This document shows, one piece after another, positions 1 through 9,486 of a stretch of DNA of 64,000 bases. The notes beneath the pieces were generated by a model. It did no database searches. It worked only from the letters and a program-made list of their open reading frames with translations, and was not told where the DNA came from. The stretch is from Melampsora larici-populina 98AG31 (lineage: Eukaryota > Basidiomycota > Pucciniomycetes > Pucciniales > Melampsoraceae). Numbering within the stretch: the first letter of the stretch is position 1; every line of letters begins with the position of its first letter. The stretch is from the NCBI RefSeq assembly GCF_000204055.1, contig NW_006768794.1, forward strand, positions 124,001 to 188,000, in the 5' to 3' direction. A program made the translations under genes and the position numbers.

Positions 1-964
1 GCTATGGGCGCTTTGTGCGCTGTGCTTGAGCAAAACGATCTCGGGACTGGAATCCGCTACGACGACGTCCAAGCTTTGAATGTATGTGTTCCAAGTTTAC
101 AATTCAAATTCTTGAACCTGTTTACTCATAAAAGTGGACCTGTCTCGACAGCTCTACTGGTCTCCATGCCGAATGCTTTACAGCTGTTTTGATGCTAACG
201 TAAAAGCTAGTGACTCGGGTGTTTATGAGTTGAGTATTTGATCTGGGTAAAGCTGATATTATGAGAAACTTACAATGTTTCCTCTATGTGATTGTAGGCA
301 TGAGATGCCCGGTGGGCAATACACTAACCTCATGTTCCAAAGCCAACAACTTGGTCTTGGTACACAATGGGCTGCAGTGAAGAAAGCTTATGTACACGGT
401 TTCCTGCTCGATCACGCGATTGCCTCGCTGACTTGGCTATCTCACTTCCGGTTGCTCATAGATTGAAGCCAATCAACTCTGTGGTGATATTGTAAAGGTA
501 ACCCCTTCATCAAAAGTTGTGAGAGACTTTGCTCAGTTCTTGGTGTCCAACAAGCTCTCTAAGGCTGATGTTGAAGCCCGAGCCGATAAACTTGACTTCC
601 CTAACTCGGTGGTTGAATTTTTCCAAGGATATCTTGGTCAACCTGTGGGTGGATTTCCAGAGCTGCTAAGTAGTCAAATCATTTGTGATAAACCTAGAAT
701 TGAGGGTGGTCCGGGTATCAGTATGGCACCATATAATTTTGATAAGACCAGGAAGGATCTTCAAGAGAAATTTGGAAAGAGTATCACCTCAACGGTCCGT
801 TATCTTTTTCAGACTTGATAACGAATTACAATTCCTGCAAATGCCGATTGACTTTTTGACACCTTCTATAGGACATTCTCTCTTATTGCATGTACCCCAA
901 AGTGTATGAAGCACAGCTATTGCTTCATACTGTTCTGAACTTCAATACCTTGCTTCACCTGTGA
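1..964 (+). pseudogene. Truncated pyruvate carboxylase fragment (carboxyltransferase part)
   Basis: Reads as the C-terminal part of the pyruvate carboxylase carboxyltransferase region, an enzyme that makes oxaloacetate from pyruvate. Coding pieces fit GT-AG introns at 82-151, 229-297, 392-461 and 795-871, giving exons 1-81, 152-228, 298-391, 462-794 and 872-964. Recognisable segments are [39 protein letters not shown] and MYPKVYE, all in the order expected for the family. After [10 protein letters not shown] the similarity stops and a TGA follows at 962-964. The PTRYFL-like segment, the hinge and the C-terminal biotin-carrier domain with its lysine are absent. It begins outside the window, so the N-terminal biotin carboxylase cannot be judged. 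Without the biotin domain it cannot work as a normal enzyme; a decayed duplicate is the likeliest reading. A faint frame-shifted continuation may exist just beyond the stop. Confidence 0.8.
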
Positions 965-1340
965 CTACTCATGTTCAAAGTGCCAAATCTCATAATCAAT
1001 CCGTGAATTCACTGAAGAAGAACAAAATAAAGATCAGCAAGATGATGATGGATTCGGAAATGGGCTTCATGATCTGTCTGTAGATGAACTTAAGACACTG
1101 GTTCACCTCAAGTTTAAGATGATTTTTTGTTTTTTGTTTTCAATTTTCTCGTTGTTTTCTTGTTTTTTTTTTTCAATTTATTTGTTAGGCTTTGTTCTTA
1201 GTGTAATTACTATTTCCTTCCTCATTTGTATTGTTTCCAGTCTTCCTGCAGTATACTATATGTAGCAAGAATGCTATAGATGTGAGATGCCTGAGCCACA
1301 ACAATAAATTTGTGTCTAATGAAACAGGACTGGAATAAGG
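965..1340. other. Gene-free stretch after the pyruvate carboxylase fragment
   Basis: No supported gene. A short acidic open frame around 1010-1120 and a T-rich tract (about 1120-1180) are visible. The acidic frame could be a transposon or gene remnant, but nothing identifies it. Confidence 0.4.
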
Positions 1341-1575
1341 TGAACCTGAACAGGTGAGCCATCACATTATAACCAGGTGACCCATCACCTGTTCATTGGG
1401 CGAGACAGCCCACCTGTTCATTAGATGATGGCTCACCTGCTCATTAGGTGATGGGACACCTGGTCATGGTGTGAGTCATCTCACCCAATGAACAGGTGTC
1501 CCATCAGGTGAGATGACTCACACCATGACCAGGCAAGGCTTCTCACATAATGACAAGGTGAGCCATCACCTTGTG
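1341..1575. repeat. Cluster of short direct and inverted repeats built on AGGTGA/TCACCT
   Basis: The stretch repeats variants of a unit containing AACAGGTG, GATGGCTCACCTG and CATTAGGTGATGG in both orientations, at least eight times in about 235 bases. It contains a perfect 27-bp inverted repeat (separate entry). No coding frame is kept. It could be the palindromic end or core of a decayed DNA transposon, or a site prone to form hairpins. Confidence 0.7.
1459..1533. repeat. Perfect 27-bp inverted repeat with 21-base spacer
   Basis: Bases 1459-1485 (starting CCTGGTCATGG) are the exact reverse complement of 1507-1533 (ending CCATGACCAGG). The 21-base loop itself carries the GGTGTCCCAT motif found elsewhere in the cluster. 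Confidence 0.9.
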
Positions 1576-2760
1576 ATCACATGGCCATGTTGGGTGATGG
1601 TCACACTGGCTTTCATGTGTTGCCGGTAGATGTGGCATAGTGTGAAGAGCCTAGGATTTATTGGCAGAGGCTGATTTCACCTGATCTTCACATGCCAGCT
1701 GCCCCGTGGTGTAGCCTTACCATGTTTGGGGTGAGAACCGGTCTGAGAAGATCATCCTTCTCAACCCCCCAGGTGGTGGGTGGGTTTTTGAAAAAAATTT
1801 TGAAGGGAAATTTAGAAGAGTCTAACTTGCTGGGAGTTCAGATGACAGTGCAGGATGAGATTTGGAAGGATTCCTGGAGAGAAGAAATTTTCTTCCATCC
1901 AAGTCTTCCAAATTCATGGTCACTAAGTGTCAACCTTACGTGATGTCCCTGCATCCCTGACAATCCCTCTCCCATTTGAGAATGGAATTCAGTGTACCCT
2001 CCACAGGCTCTGGGGACACTACCAATTTTGAGATTCAACAGGTCAGTTTACTACAGCCTGCCCAACATTATGTCATGGTATAAAGGTATAGGATGGAGCA
2101 ACATATGTAATCACAATACCAAACCAGTTGGAAAAAAATTCATCAGGAAAGTGTTGGCAAGGGCAATAGCACACAAGTAATAGGTAGAATATATGTTTGA
2201 ATCTAGCTGACATACTGAGTCAAAGTATACTTACACATTTCAAATATTGCTGGAATGTACCCCACATGTGAAACTGATGAGAGTGTGTGGCAACCAGTAA
2301 ATGTGTGCTACCTAACAATATTTGCCAACTTGGTAACTGTAAGCTATGTGATCATTAAAATGCTGTTTTGATAAACCCATGGATCAGTTTCCTGTCTATT
2401 CCCTCTTAACGGCATTGCGTCATTGGAGGTGAGTGTTTGATTCTGGGCATTTGTATTTTAGCGGGCGGGCCCGCCTATGCCCTAGTCATTAATTGATTCT
2501 TACATCGGCAGGCTTCATAAAGCAGGATCCAGACATACATGATCCTTTTGGCAACTTCTTTATAAGTAAACATAGATTTTATCAAGATAAATGCCTATAT
2601 AATCGACTTCATCCAGTCCCCACTCAACACCCAAGCAACAAAATAGGGCTGATGTGCATTTGAGCTTTGGTAACCTGATCTTATCTTGCATCAATAAAGT
2701 GCAAGCAAAATCAACACTCCATGTTAGTCTGATGAGGTTGTTCAAGAAGGTGGATATTTA
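1576..2760. other. Gene-free stretch, repeat-like
   Basis: No reading frame here resembles a known protein and none is supported by splice-linked neighbours. A GC-rich 12-bp palindrome (GGCGGGCCCGCC) lies near 2465. The stretch is probably old repeat DNA. Confidence 0.4.
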
Positions 2761-2886
2761 ACACCGCGGGAATGAATTAGTTCAAAACCCGATTGAGGAA
2801 AGTTGCGGTGTCCGAGTCCGCAACTTCCTTCAATTGTGAATTTCGTTCGCAATACGTTCACAATGGGTTCACAGGTTCCCCTCGAG
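2761..2886 (+). repeat. Left 126-bp terminal inverted repeat
   Basis: Reverse complement of 8995-9120 with three mismatches (two near base 2765-2770 and one near 2835). The inner boundary is CCCCTCGAG, after which the two sides no longer match. Confidence 0.92.
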
Positions 2887-3002
2887 ATGCCCTGTCTATT
2901 TGCTGTGTGTGTAAAACATGTATACATAGCCAATACTCCCATCCACAGTATCAACTATCATTGATCTCATTCATATCTTTGGCTCCAGGCTCACTGTCAG
3001 AG

Positions 3003-3016
3003 CTGGCAGAATGGTT
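3003..3016 (+). repeat. LINE target-site duplication, left copy
   Basis: CTGGCAGAATGGTT; the last two T bases merge with the poly-A tail, so the true length is 12 to 14. Matches 8923-8936. Confidence 0.9.
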
Positions 3017-3206
3017 TTTTTTTTTTTTTTTTATGCATTGCTTTAAGTGTCATTTGAGCCTTTCGGCTATGAGACACTGCATATTTCCAGCACCGGTAAA
3101 ACCCCTCTGGCTGTTTCAGGGGAAAGGTTGCTGTTGGCTGTTTCAACTATAATACATATGTTTTAAGGGAGACATTTTACGGCGCTAAAGGATGGGGGTA
3201 AAGAGA

Positions 3207-6200
3207 TCAATCTCTTGGTGGATGCCTGTGAGTAGGCGGAATTTCGTCTGTGATTTTTGCCCAGTTCCATCGGCTTTTCAGCCTCCAGGTTCTGTCGCAA
3301 TATTTTGCGATGGCTTTGAATGCAGAGGGTTTGTTGAGGATTGCTGTGGTGGGTTTTTCTTCTATCTCTTTGAGATCTTCTTCAAATTGTTGGCGTTCTT
3401 CTTGGAATCTTCCGCATATGAAAAGATAATGTTCGGCTGTCTCAATGCCTTCCTGGCATTCACAGCTTGGGTCTCCGATCTGTGCGAATTTGTTGAGGTA
3501 ATGGTTAAGATATATATGTCCTGACCTTAGTTGCGTGATGATTCCTATTGAATGTTTGTTGAGTTTTGAGAGTTGTTTGAGGTGTAGTTTTTGTTGTGGT
3601 TTGTGACCTAATCTTTTTAAGTCTTGAGGTTCCGTGATTTCTGAGTTTTTTGATCTCCATTCTTTGATTGCTGTAAGAAAACTTGCGGCTGTTGGTTTTG
3701 CTTGAAAGGTACTTGGAAGTTTTGTTCGTGCTTTCTTGTTGGCTATTTCGTCTACAATCTCGTTTCCATAGACGCCTGAATGTCCTGGACACCACCTGAA
3801 TGTGATTCTCATATTCGGGAAAGTCCTGTGTAAGTACATCAAAAGTTTGTAAGTCTCTTTTCTATCGTCCAAAGTGGTAATAGGGAGTTTGTTTGATCTT
3901 AGATCCTTAATAACACTCTGGTTATCGAGTAGTATTGTGGTTCTTTGTGTGTGAATCGACGCTGTGTTTAGTGCTAGTCCGAGTCCCATTTGGACTCCTC
4001 TATATTCTGCTTGGTAGATTCCATGCATTCGAGCTGTGCCTAAATGTTCAGACATAGATTTGTGAGTATTCTTGCACCACGCTGCAACAGCCGTGGTGCA
4101 CTTTGGGATCCTAGATCCATCAGTAAAAATTACTACGTGCTCTAACGTAGCTGTGAGTTTGTTAGCCTCGGTTTTCGCCAAGCTTTCGTTTTCTTGTATT
4201 ATCGTGGTATAATTTGAAGGTCTTGTCAATATATCGGTCGGGTCGAGGGGGATCTGTTGTATAAATTCAGCCAATTCTTCACTAACAGAATGTTGAAAGA
4301 ATCTATGAAACGGGTTGTGATGGCTTTTCGGATTTGAGTTCTGTGCTTGCTTTACAAAACTATAGATTGGTGAGTAAGACGGTTTTGTTAGAGATGTTGC
4401 CATGAAGTTCATGATTTTGCTTTGAAGGCGAATCTTTGGTGGTATGAGATTAGCATCATGGCGTAGGTAGATGCTTGGTGTCGACGGGAGGGCTCCTAAC
4501 GCGGCTCTTGCGCACGTGTTGTCGATGGCGGCGAGATTCTTGATGAAGTATTGTGGTGGTTCAAAGGCTAGCCAAGCTGCTACTCCGTAATCTAGGGCAG
4601 TGTGGACTGTTGTTGTGATCAGAATATTCATGAGCTTTGGAGGAATTCCCCACTCAGCTTTTGACAATGTTGCTAGAAATCCAGCTCTTTGGCGTCCCTT
4701 GACGAGGATTTCGTTTCTGTGTTGTGAAAATGAAAGAGCGCTGTCAATTGTAATGCCCAGCCACTTAGCTTTCTTTTCTGGTTGTATGTTCTTCCGGTCC
4801 ACGAAGCTGATTGTTGGTGGATCCTCCATGCCTTTTGGTGAGAATGCCACCCAAAAGGTTTTCTTAACATCAAAGATTGCCCCGTGGTTTTGAGCCCAGA
4901 CATTTTGGTGGTATGCCAGTGTCTGCATTTGTGATCGTAGTTGGTGTTTATCCGATGCTGTCGTGAGTAGAACTACATCGTCGATAAAACCTAACGCAGT
5001 TGATGTATCCATTTTGTCAGTTATTTCTAGTAAAGCATTGTTGTACAGAATATATAGGAGAGGTGACATCGGCGATCCCTGAGGAAGACCGTGTGTTAGT
5101 CTGAAAGGATCTGATTCAAAACCATTGAATGAGAGTGTGGTAGAGCGATTGTTGAGGAAATTGTGTATTAAGTTGACAGTTTGATTGTGGAAACCCTTTT
5201 TCTCTAGGATAGCTAGGAGTCTTGGATGATGGACTGAAGGAAAAGCCGATTTTACATCTGCAAAAAGGGCTCCTACTACTTTACCTTTGGTCCATTCTTT
5301 CCGAATCCATGATACCATATGAACCAGCGCTTCCTGTCCAGATTTGTTTGGCCTGCCTCCATAATGGCCTTCATGGAGAAGTCGTTTCTTTTCCACCTGT
5401 TCTGAGAGATGTTTTGTCAGTAATTTTTCGTAGATTTTACTTAGAGTGAGAAGTAGCGCAATTGGCCTGTAGGCTGAAGGTGCTGTGTAGTCGGGTTTTC
5501 CTGGTTTTGGAATCATAATTGTTCTTGCCTGTTTCCAGTCTTGAGGAATGAGGCCCGATTCTGTGATCTGGAGGAAGAGAGATCTAACGTGAGTTTTAAC
5601 CATTTGCCACACTCTACACCATACCCAATTCTGGAGCGAGTCCGCTCCAGGAGCTTTGAGTGGTGGGACACTTGTGACGACGGCTTTGATGTTCTCTTCG
5701 GTTAAATAATCGAAGAAAGCTGGCATGATTTGTTCTGAATTTTGTGTGTTTTCTGTTAGCGGAAAGTTGATGATTTCTGAGTCGTCTATCTTGCAGGGAG
5801 CTGTTGCTACGCAAGTAGTTTTAAAAAGAAGGTCAGCTTTCTCTTGATTTGTCGAGCATATATCACCTGAGTTTGTTATAAGCGTGTTGACTAAGGATGA
5901 GGGTTTCCGTCCTGAGGCAAAGCGTTTTGCTTGAAAGAGGTTCTCGTGAGTCAAAGTGGATAGGTATGTCTTCCAGTTGTCTTCTTTCATTTTATCGACT
6001 TTCTTATTGAACTTGTTTCTTGCTTTTTTGTAATTGATCTTGTTTTCTTCAGTTTTTTCTTTCTTGAACTTGCGGTGGAGGCGATGCGCCTCTTTTCTGA
6101 GAGGGTCAAGCACTTCAGGTATCCACCATTGCTTATGTTTACCCGGTGGTGCCTTATTTGGTGAGTTGTTGTTTAAGGCGTCGGTGATAGTCTGTCTGAG

Positions 6201-7100
6201 AGATCGGTCAAAAGAGTCAATATCTTCTTGTGATGTTAGTCGTGTTACCTTGGGTAGAGTTGTTTTAAGTTCTAAGAGTAAGTTTGCTGTTTCAACTTTG
6301 TTCCAGTTTTTTCGTTTGGTCGAGTTTGGGTGTGGCGTGTCGTTTGTCTTTGTGGAAAAAGTCGTAATGAGAGATTGGTGGTCTGAGAAATGGTTCGTGA
6401 TGTCCTCGGTGTCTACGAAACAGGCTTGGATGACATCGTCAAGCTGCTCATTGACCCACACTAAATCGATTGTGGTTCCTTTTGTGGTTGTTGAGTTGAG
6501 TCCAAAGGTTGGTTGGCCAACAGGTGATCGCAGCCGTAAGTCCCATTTAGACATGATGTCTATTAGGTCGTTTGCTGATTTATCTGATGTGTTGCTGTGT
6601 ATTGGATTCCAAGCCGGTGAGTGTAAATTGGCGTCTGTTACTACAATTGTTGGTAGTAATTGTAGGGAAAGGGGTAAATTGGTCATTAGCGCGTCCCACG
6701 CCTCAAATCCTGTGAAGGTTTCGGGCGCGTTGTAAACATTGGTAATCAAAAGAGAGAAATCGTTGATCTTAATTGTACATGCGGATATGTCTCGCGAAGG
6801 GGAGGAAATTGGGTTGAGAGCCACTTGGAGGTCTTTCCTAACGTATAGGCACGACCTCGGGCGCGAGTCTTCATTCTTCTCTGCTGGTGTTGGGCTAATT
6901 AAAGTCCAGTTCGTTTGATTTGGTGGTAGGTAATCAACTTTGTTGATATGAGGCTCCTGGATGGCTATTATGGAAAACTCATTAGTGAGGTCGTGATTAA
7001 ATAAAGAATGCATTACATGTTGGGAGCGGTGGCAGTTCAGCTGCAGCACCGCCATTGTGTCTTGTGAAGTTAATAGTTCTCGCAGGTTTTGTTCTATCAT
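3207..7100 (-). CDS. LINE ORF2: AP endonuclease, reverse transcriptase, RNase H polyprotein
   Basis: An intact 1297-residue frame that would nick the target DNA, copy the element RNA from the nick and degrade RNA. The N-terminus carries APE-type endonuclease motifs: LQLNCHRS, IQEPHI, VVTDANLHSPAWNP and a SDH triplet near residue 245. The reverse transcriptase has the A motif FADVKSAFPSV, B motif GLPQGSPMSPL (about residue 672) and C motif FIDD (about 705). RNase H follows with VIFTDGS (about 990), QAEYRGVQ, LLDNQSVI and GNEIVDE, keeping the D-E-D-D set. A C-terminal CxC...H...C knuckle (CECQ...EHYLFIC, about 1210) follows. The start ATG overlaps the ORF1 stop by four bases. The RNase H domain and clade-like layout fit the Tad/I group of fungal LINEs. 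Confidence 0.93.
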   Translation of the reverse strand: MIEQNLRELLTSQDTMAVLQLNCHRSQHVMHSLFNHDLTNEFSIIAIQEPHINKVDYLPPNQTNWTLISPTPAEKNEDSRPRSCLYVRKDLQVALNPISSPSRDISACTIKINDFSLLITNVYNAPETFTGFEAWDALMTNLPLSLQLLPTIVVTDANLHSPAWNPIHSNTSDKSANDLIDIMSKWDLRLRSPVGQPTFGLNSTTTKGTTIDLVWVNEQLDDVIQACFVDTEDITNHFSDHQSLITTFSTKTNDTPHPNSTKRKNWNKVETANLLLELKTTLPKVTRLTSQEDIDSFDRSLRQTITDALNNNSPNKAPPGKHKQWWIPEVLDPLRKEAHRLHRKFKKEKTEENKINYKKARNKFNKKVDKMKEDNWKTYLSTLTHENLFQAKRFASGRKPSSLVNTLITNSGDICSTNQEKADLLFKTTCVATAPCKIDDSEIINFPLTENTQNSEQIMPAFFDYLTEENIKAVVTSVPPLKAPGADSLQNWVWCRVWQMVKTHVRSLFLQITESGLIPQDWKQARTIMIPKPGKPDYTAPSAYRPIALLLTLSKIYEKLLTKHLSEQVEKKRLLHEGHYGGRPNKSGQEALVHMVSWIRKEWTKGKVVGALFADVKSAFPSVHHPRLLAILEKKGFHNQTVNLIHNFLNNRSTTLSFNGFESDPFRLTHGLPQGSPMSPLLYILYNNALLEITDKMDTSTALGFIDDVVLLTTASDKHQLRSQMQTLAYHQNVWAQNHGAIFDVKKTFWVAFSPKGMEDPPTISFVDRKNIQPEKKAKWLGITIDSALSFSQHRNEILVKGRQRAGFLATLSKAEWGIPPKLMNILITTTVHTALDYGVAAWLAFEPPQYFIKNLAAIDNTCARAALGALPSTPSIYLRHDANLIPPKIRLQSKIMNFMATSLTKPSYSPIYSFVKQAQNSNPKSHHNPFHRFFQHSVSEELAEFIQQIPLDPTDILTRPSNYTTIIQENESLAKTEANKLTATLEHVVIFTDGSRIPKCTTAVAAWCKNTHKSMSEHLGTARMHGIYQAEYRGVQMGLGLALNTASIHTQRTTILLDNQSVIKDLRSNKLPITTLDDRKETYKLLMYLHRTFPNMRITFRWCPGHSGVYGNEIVDEIANKKARTKLPSTFQAKPTAASFLTAIKEWRSKNSEITEPQDLKRLGHKPQQKLHLKQLSKLNKHSIGIITQLRSGHIYLNHYLNKFAQIGDPSCECQEGIETAEHYLFICGRFQEERQQFEEDLKEIEEKPTTAILNKPSAFKAIAKYCDRTWRLKSRWNWAKITDEIPPTHRHPPRD

Positions 7101-8779
7101 GATGATATATTCATGTCGCTGCTTTCTATTATTACGATCTTTGGCGATCCGCTAGGGTTGTAAGGAGGTTTGTTTGCGGCTATCCTTGTTGGGCACGCTG
7201 GGCTGAACGGGTGATGTATAAAATCAGCGTGGTTGGATTTGAAGATTGCTTTGATATCTGATGTTGGGTCAAGCTTGACTTTGTGTCTTACACACGCCGT
7301 GCATTTCATGTCGGTTTTGCCCTTTTGGGGGCAGACGTGTGTGTGATGCTTTTCTCCGCAGAACGGGCATAGAGGATCAAGTTGACAGCTCGTTGCCGTA
7401 TGACCTGGCTTCTGACAGTTGTAGCAGCGTTGTGGGGGTGGGCCACTTCGAAGAGTGGTATGTCTACCTCTCCCGTGCCAAATCTTTTGTTTGATGCATT
7501 GCTGAACTTCGTCGTCACTGCGCAGGCCAATCAGTATAGACGAGTGTCTTTTTGAAGGATCCTCAAGCGCTTTTGGGTTCAACCATCTGACAAATTTCAT
7601 GCCTTTGAGAAGATTGTTATTACTTGTTTGTAACTCTTCTCTATGGTCTGATAGGTCTGGATCAAATGTTGTAGGTATTCCATTCACTATGATTTCGTGT
7701 CTAGATTCTTTCATTTTTAAAGATTTGGAAAAACCTTGAACCCATAAATTGGGCAGGGTTCGCACTTTGGTAGCGTGTGCCGCTGTCTCGAAATATATAT
7801 CAATGTCGTTTGACGGATGGCGTCGCACGCTCTTTGCTTCTATAGCCTCAGTGTCCTCAGGTTTCATTTTTACCTGATAAGCTCTGAGCGCCACATTGAT
7901 CTCTTGGATGAGTTTGGCATTGGGTAAATCAGGGTGCGTGATTTCAGCCCCCACTTCGTGAACTAACGTTATGGTGTTAGTAGGCCTTGTTTTTGGTGGC
8001 GTTTTAGCCGATTTAGCTTTTGGTTTTGGCGGCAGAGTGGTCGTCTTGCCAGTTGTTGGAGCATGTTTAGATGCTGCTAGTGCATACGATGGAGTCGTTG
8101 GTGTCTTTTTTGAGGGTACAGGTATGTTCTTCTGTCCCATTGTTGTGGTGAGTATGGCGAGTTGCTCAACGATCATATTTAATGTATCGTCGGTCTCTTT
8201 ACCCTTGAATATTATTGAGCGTTTCTGGGTTTGACCGCTTAACGCTTCAGGCGTTGTGTAATTACGACGAGCGTCTTCATACATGATTCTATCATATACG
8301 GCACCGGTTAAGACGAGAATATCTGCAGCAGATTCTACGTCAACCGAAATCTGCTTGGTCCTAGCGGACTTATTGGCGAGTGGGAAACCCGCTTTGATCA
8401 CCTCCAGGAGTTTGCTTACCATGTCCTTGAGTGACGTAGGTTCGGCAACTCCTGGGAACAGATCATGCATTCTGTTCGATCTCGGTGTGCCCGTTAACTC
8501 GGCAGCTTGATATTCGGCGGTTACGCCCGGCGTTTCAAGACGACTTCTCTTCTTCGAGAAGCTTCCAAGATCGGAAGCCTGAATCGAGGGAGATTGAGTC
8601 AACCCTTGGCTGAGTTTCGTTTTATCGAAAACGAGAGGAGTAGGGGGGATGGACGATTTGGTCCTTTCTTGGGGCCCGACCGGATTGATAAACGCGTTGG
8701 ACGCGTCGCGAGTTGGGGTAGTGTTCTTTGGAACACTCTTCTCCTTCTGGCCCGTATCCGGCGCGTCGTCGACCTCCAT
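7097..8779 (-). CDS. LINE ORF1: gag-like RNA-binding protein with CCHC knuckles
   Basis: A 560-residue intact frame, the nucleic-acid-binding partner of ORF2 in the LINE ribonucleoprotein. The N-terminal half is low-complexity, rich in Pro, Thr and Lys (SKKTPTTPSYA, KPKAKSAKTPPK). The C-terminal third has two adjacent C-x2-C-x4-H-x4-C knuckles, CYNCQKPGHTATSC and CPFCGEKHHTHVC, followed by more Cys/His (CTAC...HADFIHH...C). It ends with TGA inside ATGA, where ORF2 starts. The first ATG at 8779 is used because no earlier in-frame ATG lies between it and the element end near 8922. Confidence 0.9.
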   Translation of the reverse strand: MEVDDAPDTGQKEKSVPKNTTPTRDASNAFINPVGPQERTKSSIPPTPLVFDKTKLSQGLTQSPSIQASDLGSFSKKRSRLETPGVTAEYQAAELTGTPRSNRMHDLFPGVAEPTSLKDMVSKLLEVIKAGFPLANKSARTKQISVDVESAADILVLTGAVYDRIMYEDARRNYTTPEALSGQTQKRSIIFKGKETDDTLNMIVEQLAILTTTMGQKNIPVPSKKTPTTPSYALAASKHAPTTGKTTTLPPKPKAKSAKTPPKTRPTNTITLVHEVGAEITHPDLPNAKLIQEINVALRAYQVKMKPEDTEAIEAKSVRRHPSNDIDIYFETAAHATKVRTLPNLWVQGFSKSLKMKESRHEIIVNGIPTTFDPDLSDHREELQTSNNNLLKGMKFVRWLNPKALEDPSKRHSSILIGLRSDDEVQQCIKQKIWHGRGRHTTLRSGPPPQRCYNCQKPGHTATSCQLDPLCPFCGEKHHTHVCPQKGKTDMKCTACVRHKVKLDPTSDIKAIFKSNHADFIHHPFSPACPTRIAANKPPYNPSGSPKIVIIESSDMNISS

Positions 8780-8922
8780 AACGGCCGTTATCGCGTGGAG
8801 AAGGTGGTTCGATGGGGTCGAAAAGATTAGGATAATGAGATTTTGAAATCTGGACGAGTACTTGCGCAGTCACGGATCGGGTCACGTGACTAATTGCTGA
8901 TTCGTGGTCTTCCCCACTCTGT

Positions 8923-8936
8923 CTGGCAGAATGGTT
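8923..8936 (+). repeat. LINE target-site duplication, right copy
   Basis: CTGGCAGAATGGTT, identical to 3003-3016, marking the 5' end of the LINE. Confidence 0.9.
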
Positions 8937-8994
8937 GCATGACAGCAATTCCAGGTGAGCTGTTGCTCTGTGTGTTATGTTGTGTATGGTATCG

Positions 8995-9120
8995 CTCGAG
9001 GGGAACCTGTGAACCCATTGTGAACGTATTGCGAACGAAATTCACGATTGAAGGAAGTTGCGGACTCGGACACCGCAACTTTCCTCAATCGGGTTTTGAA
9101 CTAAATTATTCCCGCGGTGT
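8995..9120 (-). repeat. Right 126-bp terminal inverted repeat
   Basis: Partner of 2761-2886; identical length and three mismatches. High identity argues that the element moved recently compared with other repeats here. Confidence 0.92.
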
Positions 9121-9486
9121 AAATTGGGTAAGCAAATTTGAAAAGCTACGATATCTTTCCGTCGATCTTCCAAGCATCGACACACAATCCAGAATCCAAA
9201 GTGAGACTTGGTCCAAAGACTTGACTTAAGCGTAAGGCTTCACAAGTATGTAATACACACATGTGTAGTGAAACCTACGTATGTAAGCAAGTTTTGGGTA
9301 TCACTCATCTCGATTCTCCACCATTCGAACTTGAAGTCAACTTCCCCAAAGGTTTGAGGTGTTCCAGGTCTACGGCATTGAGGTTGGTCTTCTGGTTTTC
9401 ATCTTCTGGTGGATCCAAATTTATCCACAAAATATCTTTGAATACAGACCTTCATCGACCAACGACAATCAACGATTGCAACAGAT
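9121..9486. other. Leader region before the gag gene
   Basis: No gene is seen. This stretch should hold the promoter or left LTR of the following gag gene, but no matching right-hand LTR was found by eye. Confidence 0.4.

Larger units (their letters stand above)
3015..8922 (-). mobile_element. Full-length non-LTR retrotransposon (Tad/I-type LINE with RNase H)
   Basis: The element lies on the minus strand. It ends at an 18-T run (3015-3032), which is a poly-A tail on the coding strand, and its 5' end lies near 8922. The sequence CTGGCAGAATGG occurs directly outside the tail (3003-3014) and again at 8923-8934, with two further ambiguous T bases, giving a 12-14 bp target-site duplication. It encodes two long uninterrupted frames, a gag-like ORF1 and an endonuclease-RT-RNase H ORF2. 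Leader before ORF1 is only about 140 bases. Both frames are open and catalytic residues are kept, so it may be a recent, possibly active copy. Confidence 0.93.
2761..9120. mobile_element. Small TIR element (MITE-like) interrupted by a LINE
   Basis: The outer ends ACACCGCGGG (2761) and CCCGCGGTGT (9120) open two 126-bp terminal inverted repeats, 2761-2886 and 8995-9120, which differ at only three positions. Removing the LINE (3015-8922) and one copy of its target duplication leaves a non-coding element of roughly 440 bp, so it is a non-autonomous DNA element. A clean target duplication is not seen: flanks are ATATTTA on the left and AAATTGG on the right. With one extra TAA/TTA base step on each side an ATT duplication is possible. 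The superfamily is not established. Confidence 0.8.

Noticed and set aside
1692..2040. Overlapping sense and antisense frames of 83 and 66 codons
   Set aside because: Mirror frames without family resemblance; treated as non-coding repeat.
6034..6735. Long plus-strand frame of 233 codons
   Set aside because: It is the antisense shadow of LINE ORF2, which has all catalytic motifs on the minus strand.
2761..9120. Reading the LINE plus its outer inverted repeats as one novel TIR-bearing retroelement
   Set aside because: The LINE has its own target duplication and poly-A tail inside the inverted repeats, which shows a later insertion into a MITE.
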